Assembly: GCA_002399345.1 (NCBI GenBank)
Contig: DHDL01000016.1
Location: forward strand, 16,069 to 34,631
Source: Thermoanaerobacterales bacterium UBA4877
GTDB taxonomy: Bacteria > Bacillota > Thermoanaerobacteria > Thermoanaerobacterales > UBA4877
Direction: 5' to 3'
DNA: 18,563 nucleotides
Positions 1-7,757 of the stretch are shown one piece after another. The notes beneath the pieces were generated by a model, which saw only the letters and a list, made by a program, of their open reading frames with translations, searched no databases and was not told where the DNA came from. Both the position numbers and the translations under genes were made by a program. Numbering within the stretch: the stretch's first letter is position 1; each line of letters opens with the position of its first letter.

Positions 1-60
1 TCTTACCGGTGATAAAAAGGAAAGAGACCACATAAATATATAAAATGAGGTGTATGAACA

Positions 61-960
61 TTGAAGTCTTTTAATGACATAAAAGAAGCTCTTAAAGCTT
101 CGACGAAAAGGAAAATTGCGGTGGCTTGTGCACAGGATGCGGACGTGCTCTGCGCCGTAGAAAATGCGCGTAAGCTTGGCATTGCCGATGCTATACTTGT
201 AGGCAATGCAGACGAAATAAAGGATATAGCAGGAAAGAAAGGAATAGACATAAGCAATTACAGCATAAAAGATGTAAAGAATAAGAATGAGGCAGCTAAG
301 GAGGCCGTCAGGCTGGTATCCAGCGGCCAGGCCAACACGCTTATGAAAGGAATAATAGACACGGCAGATTTTCTCAGAGCCGTATTAAATAAAGAGGTAG
401 GTCTTCGCACAGGTAGGACAATAACTCATGTTTCTGTATTTGAGGAACCACATTCAAACAGGCTTATGCTTTTAACGGATGTGGCCATGGTTGTAGATCC
501 CGACCTTAAGGCCAAGGTGGATATTATATTGAATGCCGCGGAGGTTGCAAGGAAAATTGGTATAGAGCAGCCCAAGGTGGCTGCATTAGCAGCTGTAGAG
601 GTTGTAAACCCTAACATGCAAGCGACCTTAGATGCAGCGGCACTGTCTAAAATGTCTGACAGGGGCCAGCTTAAAGATATAGTGGTTGACGGCCCACTGG
701 CATTGGACAATGCCGTGTCGGTAGAAGCTGCTAAGCATAAGGGAATTGTGAGCCCTGTTGCCGGCAATGCAGATATTCTTCTTGTACCTGACATAGAGGC
801 CGGTAATATTATGTATAAAACCTTAACATATTTTGCGGGCTATATGCTCTCCGGCATAATAATGGGAGCAAAGGCTCCGATTATACTCACGTCGAGGTCG
901 GACAGTGATGAAACAAAATTAAACTCTATAGCCTTGGCAACCTTGGTTTCTTCTAAATAG
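61..960 (+). CDS. ptb: Phosphate butyryltransferase (TTG start)
   Basis: Predicted to transfer an acyl group (butyryl, or branched isobutyryl/isovaleryl) from CoA to phosphate, giving the acyl-phosphate used by butyrate kinase. The 299-residue length and full-length similarity fit the phosphate acetyl/butyryltransferase family. Recognisable stretches are TLMKGIIDTADFLRAV near residues 93-108, VVDPDLKAKVDIILNA near 143-158, the central VEVVNPNMQATLDAAAL, and the C-terminal ADILLVPDIEAGNIMYK. The start is TTG at 61, preceded by GAGGTG at about 47-52. The ATG at 54 is out of frame and closes after six codons. It is first in a collinear set with leucine dehydrogenase, buk and VOR-type genes, which favours branched-chain acyl-CoA substrates in vivo. 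Bases 1-60 hold only its leader, so its promoter is not visible here. The other candidate would be a phosphate acetyltransferase; the buk neighbour makes Ptb much more likely. Confidence 0.93.
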   Translation: MKSFNDIKEALKASTKRKIAVACAQDADVLCAVENARKLGIADAILVGNADEIKDIAGKKGIDISNYSIKDVKNKNEAAKEAVRLVSSGQANTLMKGIIDTADFLRAVLNKEVGLRTGRTITHVSVFEEPHSNRLMLLTDVAMVVDPDLKAKVDIILNAAEVARKIGIEQPKVAALAAVEVVNPNMQATLDAAALSKMSDRGQLKDIVVDGPLALDNAVSVEAAKHKGIVSPVAGNADILLVPDIEAGNIMYKTLTYFAGYMLSGIIMGAKAPIILTSRSDSDETKLNSIALATLVSSK

Positions 961-1048
961 CATATCTACCCGAAGGGGATTCATGTTTTATATTAAACGT
1001 GTGTTCCCAAGGGTTTGATATAAAATTTTTAAGAGGGGGTTATTGTAG

Positions 1049-2113
1049 ATGGAACTTTTCAGTCATATGGAGAAGAGTGATTACGAACAGGCGGTTTTTT
1101 GTCATGATAAGGCATCAGGTTTAAAGGCAGTTATTGTCATACATGATACCACTTTGGGACCCGCTTTGGGAGGGGTCAGAATGTGGACATATGACAGTGA
1201 AGAGGATGCCGTTACAGATGCTTTAAGGTTAGCAAGAGGCATGACATATAAGAATGCCGCAGCTGGTCTTAACATGGGCGGTGCAAAGACCGTCGTCATG
1301 GCTGATCCCAAAAAGGATAAGTCGGAGGCTCTTTTCAGGGCACTTGGCAGATTCATAGAATCTTTAAACGGCAGATACATCGCAGCAGAAGATGTTGGTA
1401 CCAGTGTACAGGATATGGAATATATCAGAATGGAGACCACACACGTGGCAGGTCTCGGCCAGGGCAGCGGCAATCCTTCACCATTTACCGCGCTGGGTGT
1501 ATTTCAGGGGATTAAAGCTGCCACCAAAGAGGTATACGGCAGCGATGACCTTGCGGGTAAGAAGGTCGCCATACAAGGTATGGGCAATGTAGGTTACGGT
1601 GTGGCAAAGCTCCTGAAAAAAGAGGGCGCTCAGCTTATAGTTACAGATATATTTGAAGATAACGTAAATAAGGCTGTAAAGGAACTTGGTGCAAAGGCTG
1701 TAAAACCTGATGAAATAATTGGGGTAGATTGCGACATATTTACACCATGTGCTCTTGGCGCAATAATAAACGACGATACCATAGACCAGCTTAAGTGCAA
1801 GATAGTAAGCGGTTCTGCAAATAACCAACTCAAAGAAAACAAGCACGGCGATATACTACAGAAAAAGGGTATTCTCTATGTACCCGATTATATTATTAAT
1901 GCGGGCGGTGTCATCAATGTAGCCGCAGAGTTTGAGCCGGGTGGATATAGTAAAGAAAAAGCCACGGCAAAGGCGGAAGCTCTCTATGATGTGGTAACAC
2001 AGGTCATAGAAACATCAAAGAAAGAAAATATACCGACATACAAGGCAGCCGACAGAATAGCTGAAGGCCGTATTAATTTAATAGCTGGTGTCAGGGACGA
2101 TTATATAGGTTAA
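1049..2113 (+). CDS. Leucine dehydrogenase (branched-chain amino acid dehydrogenase)
   Basis: NAD-dependent oxidative deamination of leucine, valine and isoleucine to the 2-oxoacid plus ammonia, in the cytoplasm. The 354-residue protein belongs to the Glu/Leu/Phe/Val dehydrogenase family and has the usual LeuDH length. The N-terminal catalytic domain has [10 protein letters not shown] near residues 37-46 and [11 protein letters not shown], whose Lys is the family's catalytic lysine. The C-terminal Rossmann domain opens with [19 protein letters not shown] (GxGxxG). [16 protein letters not shown] near residues 279-294 is another family hallmark. The ATG follows a purine-rich AGAGGGGG. It lies 88 bp after ptb and upstream of buk, in an arrangement that couples deamination to acyl-phosphate formation. 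Specificity among Leu, Val and Ile cannot be read from the sequence. Confidence 0.94.
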   Translation: MELFSHMEKSDYEQAVFCHDKASGLKAVIVIHDTTLGPALGGVRMWTYDSEEDAVTDALRLARGMTYKNAAAGLNMGGAKTVVMADPKKDKSEALFRALGRFIESLNGRYIAAEDVGTSVQDMEYIRMETTHVAGLGQGSGNPSPFTALGVFQGIKAATKEVYGSDDLAGKKVAIQGMGNVGYGVAKLLKKEGAQLIVTDIFEDNVNKAVKELGAKAVKPDEIIGVDCDIFTPCALGAIINDDTIDQLKCKIVSGSANNQLKENKHGDILQKKGILYVPDYIINAGGVINVAAEFEPGGYSKEKATAKAEALYDVVTQVIETSKKENIPTYKAADRIAEGRINLIAGVRDDYIG

Positions 2114-2133
2114 TGATTTCAAATGTTGATGTG

Positions 2134-2144
2134 TGTGATATAAT
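2134..2144 (+). promoter_or_regulatory. Extended -10 promoter candidate upstream of buk
   Basis: TGTGATATAAT is a perfect extended -10 element just after the leucine dehydrogenase stop codon and about 105 bp before the buk start. No good -35 lies at 17-18 bp, which is common for extended -10 promoters. It would let buk and downstream genes be transcribed independently of ptb. Prediction only. Confidence 0.4.
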
Positions 2145-2191
2145 ATATACAATAGCCAATCAGATACAATCTTGATTAAAAACATAATTAG

Positions 2192-2224
2192 TAGCAGGAA
2201 TCCTTGTCATAAGAGTTCCTGCTA
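2192..2224 (+). other. Hairpin in the buk leader
   Basis: A perfect 9-bp inverted repeat (TAGCAGGAA at 2192-2200, TTCCTGCTA at 2216-2224) encloses 15 nt, with a few further internal pairs (CTT/AAG). It lies 9 nt before the buk Shine-Dalgarno. No U-tract follows, so it is not a typical intrinsic terminator. It may be an mRNA processing or stabilising structure, or an operator. Confidence 0.45.
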
Positions 2225-2248
2225 TGTCGTACAAAAGGAGGAAATGAT

Positions 2249-3325
2249 TTGGAAAAAACGTACACAATTCTCACAATTAATCCCGGTTCTACATCAACTA
2301 AGTTAGCTGTTTTTAAGAACGAGAGTCCGGTTTTTACGGAGACGATAAGGCATAGCACCGAGGAACTGTCTAAGTATACCGGCATAATCGATCAGTATGA
2401 ATTTCGCAGGGATGAGGTTTTGAAGTTATTAGACAACAAGGGGATTTCCATCTATGATTTAGATGCCGTAGTGGGACGCGGTGGCCTGGTTGAACCAATA
2501 CCGAGCGGAACCTACCTTGTAAACGATAAGATGATGGAAGACCTTAAGGCTAGCCGGCAGGGTGAGCATGCATCCAATCTTGGCGGCATGATAGCTAATG
2601 AGATAGCTAAGAAGGCGGATATACCGGCTTATATAGTGGACCCTATAGTTGTGGATGAACTGGATGATATCGCCAGGGTTTCAGGTATGCCTGAGCTGCC
2701 GAAGATAAGTATATTTCATGCATTGAATCAAAAAGCAATGGCCAGGCAGGCGGCCAAGGATATGGGCAAAACCTATGAGGACCTTGATTTTATCGTTGTG
2801 CACCTGGGCGGAGGAGTTTCGGTCGGAGCGCATCATAAGGGCAGGGTTATAGACGTCAACAATGCTCTTAATGGTGAAGGACCTTTTTCACCTGAGAGAA
2901 CAGGCGGACTTACTGCAATGCAGCTTGTGGATTTGTGTTATTCCGGCAAGTATACGCGTGATGAGCTAAAGAAGAAGATCGCTGGTGAAGGCGGCTTGGT
3001 AGCTTATCTTGGTACAAATGATGCTCAAGAAGTTGAAAAAATGATAGAGAAGGGCAACGAGAAGGCAAAGTTGGTTTATGAGGCCATGGCTTATCAGACG
3101 GCCAAAGAGATTGGCGCTATGGCGGCAGTTTTAAAAGGTCATGTGGATGCCATTGTGGTTACGGGTGGAATAGCCCATGATGATGTATTTGTAGGTTGGA
3201 TTAAAGACAGGGTTAAGTTTATAGCACCGGTTAAGTGTTATCCGGGAGAAGATGAGCTTGCGGCTCTTGCTCTAGGAGGACTTAGGGTGCTCAGAGGAGA
3301 AGAGAAATACAAAGTCTATGAATAG
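2249..3325 (+). CDS. buk: Butyrate kinase (TTG start)
   Basis: Forms ATP from acyl-phosphate and ADP, the last step of Ptb-Buk substrate-level phosphorylation. The 358-residue protein has the ASKHA-fold motifs of butyrate/acetate kinases: N-terminal [27 protein letters not shown] near residues 75-87, [18 protein letters not shown] near 184-201, [13 protein letters not shown], and [13 protein letters not shown] near the C-terminus. Length fits Buk rather than acetate kinase (about 400 residues). The TTG at 2249 is chosen because AAAGGAGGA at 2233-2242 sits about 7 nt upstream; the ATG at 2244 is out of frame. Its acyl-phosphate would come from ptb at the head of the operon. Given the leucine dehydrogenase and VOR-type neighbours, isobutyryl- and isovaleryl-phosphate are likely substrates (inference). 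Confidence 0.95.
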   Translation: MEKTYTILTINPGSTSTKLAVFKNESPVFTETIRHSTEELSKYTGIIDQYEFRRDEVLKLLDNKGISIYDLDAVVGRGGLVEPIPSGTYLVNDKMMEDLKASRQGEHASNLGGMIANEIAKKADIPAYIVDPIVVDELDDIARVSGMPELPKISIFHALNQKAMARQAAKDMGKTYEDLDFIVVHLGGGVSVGAHHKGRVIDVNNALNGEGPFSPERTGGLTAMQLVDLCYSGKYTRDELKKKIAGEGGLVAYLGTNDAQEVEKMIEKGNEKAKLVYEAMAYQTAKEIGAMAAVLKGHVDAIVVTGGIAHDDVFVGWIKDRVKFIAPVKCYPGEDELAALALGGLRVLRGEEKYKVYE

Positions 3326-3339
3326 GCCCAGGTGATCGA

Positions 3340-4011
3340 ATGAATTATAAACGGATTACATTGATTACAGGCTATTTTGGCAGCGGCAAGACAGAGATAG
3401 CACTGAATTATGCCATGCATCTTAAACAGAATGAAGATCGAGTCGCTTTGGTGGATCTGGATATTGTAAATCCATATTTCCGCTCACGTGAGATGAGAGA
3501 ATCACTGAGGGAAAAGTATGGCATAAGGGTTGTATGCACCGAAGAGAAGTATATGGATGCCGATATACCAGCACTGTCTCCGGAGATTTATGTAGTGCTC
3601 GAGGATAAAGGGCTACATACAGTGGTGGATTTGGGCGGCGATGATGAAGGTGCCGTCGCCCTCGGCATGTTTAATGAATATATAAAGGATGAACCCTATG
3701 AGATGATATTTGTAGTGAATGTCAATAGACCATTCACCTCGGCGGCGGATGACATAATAGAGCGGATGAGGTCTATAGAACATGCATCCCGGCTTAAAAT
3801 AACCCATCTCGCCAACAATACACATATGAGCTATGAGACTACTGAAGAGGACGTCTTAAAAGGCCAGGCCGTTACTGAGGAAATATCCAGGTGTACCGGC
3901 CTGCCCATAAAGTTTATATCCGGCAGAAAAGATATCCTTGAGAAGTTGCCCAAGGGTATAAAGAAAAATGTTTTCCCGTTAAATTTATATATGAAACCAC
4001 CATGGAGATGA
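3340..4011 (+). CDS. P-loop ATP-binding protein of unknown role in the ptb-buk-vor operon
   Basis: A 223-residue protein that begins ITLITGYFGSGKTEIALNYA, a Walker A P-loop (GxxGSGKT) at about residues 8-19. VALVDLDIVNPYFRSRE follows, resembling the switch/Walker A' partner region of MinD/CobQ-type ATPases. HTVVDLGGDDEGAVALG near residues 89-105 looks like the Walker B region. There are no membrane segments. The start at 3340 follows AGGTGATC, 14 nt after the buk stop. I do not recognise a defined enzyme. The tight placement between buk and the ferredoxin/oxidoreductase subunits suggests a part in assembly, metallocentre maturation or regulation of the oxidoreductase, but that rests on position only. 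The P-loop is certain; the function is not known. Confidence 0.85.
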   Translation: MNYKRITLITGYFGSGKTEIALNYAMHLKQNEDRVALVDLDIVNPYFRSREMRESLREKYGIRVVCTEEKYMDADIPALSPEIYVVLEDKGLHTVVDLGGDDEGAVALGMFNEYIKDEPYEMIFVVNVNRPFTSAADDIIERMRSIEHASRLKITHLANNTHMSYETTEEDVLKGQAVTEEISRCTGLPIKFISGRKDILEKLPKGIKKNVFPLNLYMKPPWR

Positions 4012-4026
4012 AGGAGGGATTTTTTA

Positions 4027-4248
4027 ATGGCTGCAAGAGGTAAAGTCGTTTTTGACAGTGAGCGGTGCAAAGGTTGTGAGCTTTGTGTAAACGTTTGCCC
4101 GGTTCATATTATCGAGCTTTCAAAGGAACTCAACAGCAAGGGTTATAACTATTCTCAGATAAAAAATGGTTCTGATGATAAATGCATAGCCTGCGGTTTC
4201 TGCGGCATGACATGTCCTGATTTTGTTATAAAGGTTGAGAAATTGTAA
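4027..4248 (+). CDS. 2[4Fe-4S] ferredoxin-type delta subunit of the 2-oxoacid oxidoreductase
   Basis: A 73-residue electron carrier with two cluster-binding motifs: CKGCELCVNVCP at residues 14-25 (CxxCxxCxxxCP), and CIACGFCGMTCP starting at about residue 54 (CxxCxxCxxxCP). Length and spacing match the delta subunit of four-subunit 2-oxoacid:ferredoxin oxidoreductases of VOR/KOR type. It would pass electrons from the TPP site of the beta subunit to external ferredoxin. The ATG follows a strong GAAGGAGGG, 15 nt after the ATPase gene, and the alpha subunit starts 19 nt downstream. The insert between the two motifs contains SKGYNYSQI, which is common in delta subunits of this group. Confidence 0.93.
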   Translation: MAARGKVVFDSERCKGCELCVNVCPVHIIELSKELNSKGYNYSQIKNGSDDKCIACGFCGMTCPDFVIKVEKL

Positions 4249-4267
4249 ATACGGGAGGGGAAATTAA

Positions 4268-5341
4268 ATGGCTAAGGTTTTGATGAAAGGGAATGAAGCT
4301 CTTGGTGAAGCGGCTATAAAAGCCGGCGCCAGATACTATTTCGGTTATCCTATAACACCTCAGAATGAGGTAACGGCATACATGTCTAAAAGGTTGCCGG
4401 AGGTCGGAGGTGTCTTTCTACAAGCGGAAAGTGAAGTATCCGCTATAAATATGGTCTATGGAGCGGGAGGCGCCGGAGCACGGGTGCTTATTACATCCAG
4501 CAGTCCCGGAATAAGCCTGATGCAGGAAGGCATTTCTTATATTGTGGGTGCTGAGATACCTGCGGTTATTGTAAACGTCATGAGGGGCGGGCCTGGCCTT
4601 GGAAGCATACAGTCCAGCCAGTCCGATTATTTCCAGGCCACAAGAGGCGGAGGAAACGGCGACTATAATATGGTAGTACTTGCGCCTGAGTCCATACAGG
4701 AAATGGCCGATATAATGCAGGATGCATTCGACATAGCTGATCAGTACAGGAATCCCGTAATGATAATGGCCGATGGTATGCTGGGCCAGATGATGGAGCC
4801 TGTCGATCTTGATAAGCCTAAAAAGGAGAAAAAAGATCTGCCTCCAAAGACGTGGGCAACGACAGGCACGGCTCATCATAAAGGTAGAAATATAATAAAC
4901 TCTTTGTATCTGTCTCCGGATGCCTTGGAAAAGCATAACATGGACTTAAAGAAAAAGTATGATGATATGGCTAAGACCCAAGTCAGATATGAAATGTATA
5001 ATTGCGATGATGCAGAAATAATAGCCGTTGCCTATGGTACTACGGCCAGGATAGTTAAGAATACCATTGCGATGGCGGCAAAAAAGGGTATAAAGATGGG
5101 CCTTATTAGACCAATATCGCTGTGGCCGTTCCCGCAGGAGCCGTTTGATTTAACTGCGGACAAAACATTGTCTTACCTGTCCGTTGAGATGAGCACCGGC
5201 CAGATGGTAGAGGATGTCAGGCTGGCTGTAAACGGAAGAAAACCGGTGGACTTTTATGGCAGAACCGGCGGTATGATACCTGAGCCAAAAGATATACTGG
5301 CACATGTTGAGAACATGATGGGAGGTGTTTGTAATGCCTAA
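4268..5341 (+). CDS. vorB: 2-oxoacid:ferredoxin oxidoreductase alpha subunit (VorB-like)
   Basis: Pyrimidine-binding/core subunit of the TPP enzyme that oxidatively decarboxylates 2-oxoacids to acyl-CoA with ferredoxin reduction. The 357-residue protein starts with MKGNEALGEAAIKAGARYYFGYPITPQNE, the hallmark of KorA/VorB/PorA alpha subunits. It continues with QAESEVSAINMVYGAGGAGAR near residues 52-72 and TSSSPGISLMQEGISY, then MRGGPGLGSIQSSQSDYFQ near residues 104-122. The C-terminal part carries GMLGQMMEPV and IRPISLWPFP. Operon partners that process branched-chain amino acids and acyl-CoA favour 3-methyl-2-oxobutanoate (VOR) over 2-oxoglutarate (KOR), but the sequence alone cannot settle it. 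The ATG follows GGGAGGGG with good spacing. The last codons overlap the start of the beta subunit, which suggests translational coupling. Confidence 0.9.
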   Translation: MAKVLMKGNEALGEAAIKAGARYYFGYPITPQNEVTAYMSKRLPEVGGVFLQAESEVSAINMVYGAGGAGARVLITSSSPGISLMQEGISYIVGAEIPAVIVNVMRGGPGLGSIQSSQSDYFQATRGGGNGDYNMVVLAPESIQEMADIMQDAFDIADQYRNPVMIMADGMLGQMMEPVDLDKPKKEKKDLPPKTWATTGTAHHKGRNIINSLYLSPDALEKHNMDLKKKYDDMAKTQVRYEMYNCDDAEIIAVAYGTTARIVKNTIAMAAKKGIKMGLIRPISLWPFPQEPFDLTADKTLSYLSVEMSTGQMVEDVRLAVNGRKPVDFYGRTGGMIPEPKDILAHVENMMGGVCNA

Positions 5342-6083
5342 CGTTGTTTATGCAAAACCAAAGGGAATGACGGATGCTACAACCCATTATTGCCCAGGTT
5401 GTACTCATGGCATAATACATGGTCTTGTAGCCGAGTGTCTTGACGATTTCGGTGTGTTGGAGAATACCGTAGGTGTTGCTCCGGTCGGCTGTGCGGTGCT
5501 GGCATATAATTATTTCAATTGTGATATGCAGGAAGCCGCTCATGGCAGAGCTCCGGCGGTAGCTACAGGGATTAAGAGATCTCTTCCCGACAGAACAGTA
5601 TTTACCTATCAGGGTGACGGAGATCTGGCTGCCATAGGTACTGGAGAGGTAGTGCATGCTGCAGCAAGAGGAGAGAATATAACGGTTATATTTGTAAATA
5701 ATGGTATTTACGGTATGACAGGCGGACAAATGGCACCTACGACCTTGTTAGGCGAGGTGACAACTACTACTCCTTATGGGAGATCGGTAGAGAAAAACGG
5801 ATATCCGATAAATGTCTGCGAAATGATTTCAACTTTGGAAGGTGCGGCATATGTATCCAGGGTATCTGTGCATGATATTAAAAATATAAGGAAAGCGAAG
5901 AACGCAATTAGCGATGCATTTCGTACACAGATTGAAAAGAAAGGCTTCTCCTTAGTGGAAGTTTTGTCCACATGCCCAACCAACTGGGGATATACACCGA
6001 CGGAGGCTTTAACATGGCTTAAGGATAATATGATTCCACATTATCCTTTGGCAACATTTAAATCTCCATGGGGGGTGAAATAA
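5334..6083 (+). CDS. 2-oxoacid:ferredoxin oxidoreductase beta subunit (TPP-binding)
   Basis: Carries thiamine pyrophosphate and the proximal cluster of the oxidoreductase. HYCPGCTHG near residues 18-26 gives the conserved CxxC, and a further Cys occurs in VAPVGCAVLA. The TPP-binding motif is YQGDGDLAAIG, followed after about 30 residues by VNNGIYGMTGGQMAPTT, the GDG...NN pattern of TPP enzymes. The ATG at 5334 is chosen because GGGAGGTG at 5320-5327 lies 6-7 nt upstream; the in-frame GTG at 5325 falls inside that site. The protein is then 249 residues, normal for the family. It overlaps the end of the alpha gene by 8 nt, and its stop overlaps the start of the gamma gene (TAATG), so the subunits are probably translated in step. 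Confidence 0.92.
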   Translation: MPNVVYAKPKGMTDATTHYCPGCTHGIIHGLVAECLDDFGVLENTVGVAPVGCAVLAYNYFNCDMQEAAHGRAPAVATGIKRSLPDRTVFTYQGDGDLAAIGTGEVVHAAARGENITVIFVNNGIYGMTGGQMAPTTLLGEVTTTTPYGRSVEKNGYPINVCEMISTLEGAAYVSRVSVHDIKNIRKAKNAISDAFRTQIEKKGFSLVEVLSTCPTNWGYTPTEALTWLKDNMIPHYPLATFKSPWGVK

Positions 6084-6634
6084 TGGAAGACAAAGTTATA
6101 TTTGCCGGATTCGGCGGCCAGGGCCTTATGACCATAGGACAGCTACTGGCTTATGCAGGCCTGGAAGAAGACAAAAATGTATCTTGGATGCCTTCATACG
6201 GGCCGGAACAGCGGGGTGGCACGGCAAACTGCCATGTTATTGTATCGGATGATCCGATCGGGTCTCCCGTTATCACCGAGTCTACCGGCGCAATTATTAT
6301 GAACAGACCTTCATTAGAGAAGTTTGAAAGTTATCTTGTAGCGGATGGAATCCTTGTAATTGATTCCGCCATGGTTGATATAAAAGCAAGCAGGAAAGAC
6401 GTGGAAACGATATATGTGCCTGCGGAAGATATGGCCATAGATTTAGGCAACCCCAAGGCAGCTAATATGATAATGTTGGGTGCATATGTAAAGAGAAGTG
6501 GAGTCGTAAAAATGGAGTCGCTCTTTGATGCACTGAAACATGTCTGGGGAAGTACCAATAAAGAAAAGTTTGTACAACCAAACATCGAGATAATAAAGAA
6601 AGGTGCGGAACTTATAGGCGAACCGGTAAAGTAA
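6083..6634 (+). CDS. 2-oxoacid:ferredoxin oxidoreductase gamma subunit
   Basis: Gamma subunit of the VOR/KOR-type complex, associated with CoA binding. The protein begins VIFAGFGGQGLMTIGQLLA, the diagnostic GxGGQG motif of POR/KOR gamma subunits, followed by WMPSYGPEQRGGTANCHVIVSD near residues 38-59, also family-typical. I use the ATG at 6083 (183 residues) because GGGGGGTGA lies just upstream and the gene then shares one base with the beta stop codon. The in-frame ATG at 6068 would add five residues and has no ribosome-binding site. It is the last gene of the catabolic operon. No clear intrinsic terminator is visible in the 64 nt before the next small gene, so read-through is possible. Confidence 0.92.
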   Translation: MEDKVIFAGFGGQGLMTIGQLLAYAGLEEDKNVSWMPSYGPEQRGGTANCHVIVSDDPIGSPVITESTGAIIMNRPSLEKFESYLVADGILVIDSAMVDIKASRKDVETIYVPAEDMAIDLGNPKAANMIMLGAYVKRSGVVKMESLFDALKHVWGSTNKEKFVQPNIEIIKKGAELIGEPVK

Positions 6635-6652
6635 AACATTAACACATATCCC

Positions 6653-6705
6653 CCATCATGAATAATATATAATGAATTTAAAATTAAGGAGGTAATTCAT
6701 GATGG
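6653..6705 (+). repeat. 11-bp inverted repeat spanning the start codon of the mini-gene
   Basis: CCATCATGAAT at 6653-6663 is the exact reverse complement of ATTCATGATGG at 6695-6705. The right arm contains the start codon at 6699 and the loop contains the Shine-Dalgarno at 6687-6693. In an mRNA reading through from the upstream operon, this hairpin would bury the start. A TATAAT at 6668-6673 lies inside the loop, so a transcript started there would lack the left arm. Confidence 0.55.
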
Positions 6706-6812
6706 AGGAAAAAGGCGGCTGTGGCGGATTTGGATTTGGAGGCAGCTGGTGGATTATAATTCTGTTGGTTATAGTTTTATGCTGCAACAACAATAATGAT
6801 CATATCTGCTAA
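6699..6812 (+). CDS. YjcZ-like glycine-rich hydrophobic mini-protein, 37 aa
   Basis: A small gene with an excellent AAGGAGG at 6687-6693, 5 nt before the ATG (a second ATG follows directly). The product starts MMEEKGGCGGFGFGGSWW and continues with one hydrophobic segment, IIILLVIVLCC, then NNNNDHIC. This layout, a Gly/Phe/Trp-rich head followed by one transmembrane helix in fewer than 40 residues, matches the YjcZ/sporulation-associated mini-proteins common in Bacillota. It has four cysteines, which is unusual for that group. It is followed at 6833-6859 by a good terminator and stands alone. Its function is unknown; a role in the spore or forespore membrane is a family-level guess. Confidence 0.75.
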   Translation: MMEEKGGCGGFGFGGSWWIIILLVIVLCCNNNNDHIC

Positions 6813-6832
6813 CTAGTTTTTTACCTATTATT

Positions 6833-6859
6833 TGGCTGAATTTATTCAGCCATTTTTTT
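6833..6859 (+). terminator. Intrinsic terminator after the mini-gene
   Basis: The stem TGGCTGAA / TTCAGCCA (8 bp, 4-nt loop TTTA) is followed directly by a run of seven T. It is a textbook Rho-independent terminator, 20 nt downstream of the mini-gene stop codon, and may also end read-through from the oxidoreductase operon. Confidence 0.88.
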
Positions 6860-6955
6860 ATTCTTTCTACATAAGCGGATGGCCTGTACTATATGGAGAT
6901 TAATCATTTCATAATCTTACTTTTATATTCATAATGATTATAAGGGTGAGAATGT

Positions 6956-7744
6956 ATGAAGGTTGTAATTATAAAGAAGGCAGTGATGATTGTTATAGTC
7001 ATTGCATTGATATTAACGATATGTTTTTTAAATAGGGATACTAAGACTTTGAGTGATCAGGTTGAGCCAAAGAAGATTGCTATCATCATAGATGACTTTG
7101 GTAATAACGGTGAGGGTACTGATGATATGTTAAAAATTAAAGAACATTTAACCGTCGCCGTAATGCCAAACTCCCCTTATTCTATAAATGATGCTGAAAG
7201 GGCACATAAAAAGGGGTTTGAGGTGATCGTTCATCTCCCTATGGAGCCTATTAGAGGGAAAAAAAGCTGGCTCCCGCCTGATTCGATTACATCCGATCTC
7301 AGCTTGGAGGAAGTGCTCAAAAGAACACGGGCGGCATTCGATCAGATACCCTATGCCGTCGGTTTTAATAATCATATGGGCTCTAAAATTTCAACCAACC
7401 GTGACATGATGTATGTTATACTTAAAGAAGCAAAAAAACGTGATTTCTTTGTGCTGGATAGCAGAACGGTCGTTGGATCGGTTATAGACGAGGTGTCTCA
7501 GGACATAGGAATAAACCATTATGACAGGGACATGTTTATCGACAGTAAAAGTGAGTATGAAGTATACAAGCAGGTATTAAAACTAGCCGAAATATCGGAG
7601 GAAAAAGGTTACGCCATCGGAATAGGGCACGTGGGCCCGGCAGGGGGAAAGATTACGGCTAGGGGTATAGAGGATGCATTGCCTGAACTTAAGAAGAGAA
7701 ATATTGAACTGGTGTATGTATCTCAAATAAAACAGGGGTCATAA
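6956..7744 (+). CDS. Membrane-anchored divergent polysaccharide deacetylase (YibQ/DUF610 type)
   Basis: A 262-residue protein with an N-terminal hydrophobic segment (about residues 8-26, AVMIVIVIALILTICFL) that acts as a signal anchor or uncleaved signal. The extracytoplasmic domain follows. It shows the divergent NodB-like pattern: IAIIIDDFGNNGEGTD near residues 42-57, FEVIVHLPMEP near residues 91-101, VGFNNHMGSKIS near residues 137-148, VLDSRTVVGS and AIGIGHVGPAGG. These Asp and His positions match the metal site of the family. The substrate is not known; cell-wall or exopolysaccharide glycans are plausible. AAGGGTGAG lies just upstream of the ATG. The leader 6860-6955 has an 8-bp inverted repeat (6901-6908 with 6933-6940). 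The gene converges on the stress-protein gene with only 6 bp between them. Confidence 0.85.
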   Translation: MKVVIIKKAVMIVIVIALILTICFLNRDTKTLSDQVEPKKIAIIIDDFGNNGEGTDDMLKIKEHLTVAVMPNSPYSINDAERAHKKGFEVIVHLPMEPIRGKKSWLPPDSITSDLSLEEVLKRTRAAFDQIPYAVGFNNHMGSKISTNRDMMYVILKEAKKRDFFVLDSRTVVGSVIDEVSQDIGINHYDRDMFIDSKSEYEVYKQVLKLAEISEEKGYAIGIGHVGPAGGKITARGIEDALPELKKRNIELVYVSQIKQGS

Positions 7745-7757
7745 TGACCCCTATTTT
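7734..7757. terminator. Shared bidirectional terminator between convergent genes
   Basis: The perfect 8-bp stem AGGGGTCA (7734-7741) / TGACCCCT (7745-7752) has a 3-nt loop. It overlaps the stop codons of both the deacetylase gene (+) and the stress-like gene (-). T-rich tails follow on each strand (TATTTT on +, GTTTTATTT on -), so it can serve both directions. Confidence 0.8.

Noticed and set aside
1478..1846. - strand ORF of 122 codons inside leucine dehydrogenase
   Set aside because: Shadow of a well-supported gene, with no family resemblance and a Cys/Tyr-rich composition typical of antisense frames. The same holds for the other antisense frames in the oxidoreductase genes.
2192..2224. 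T-box or other riboswitch in the buk leader
   Set aside because: The leader is too short and lacks T-box conserved sequence and a terminator hairpin; only one simple stem is visible.
6068..6082. Upstream ATG for the gamma subunit
   Set aside because: Its position would place the start within the Shine-Dalgarno of the ATG at 6083 and it has no ribosome-binding site of its own.
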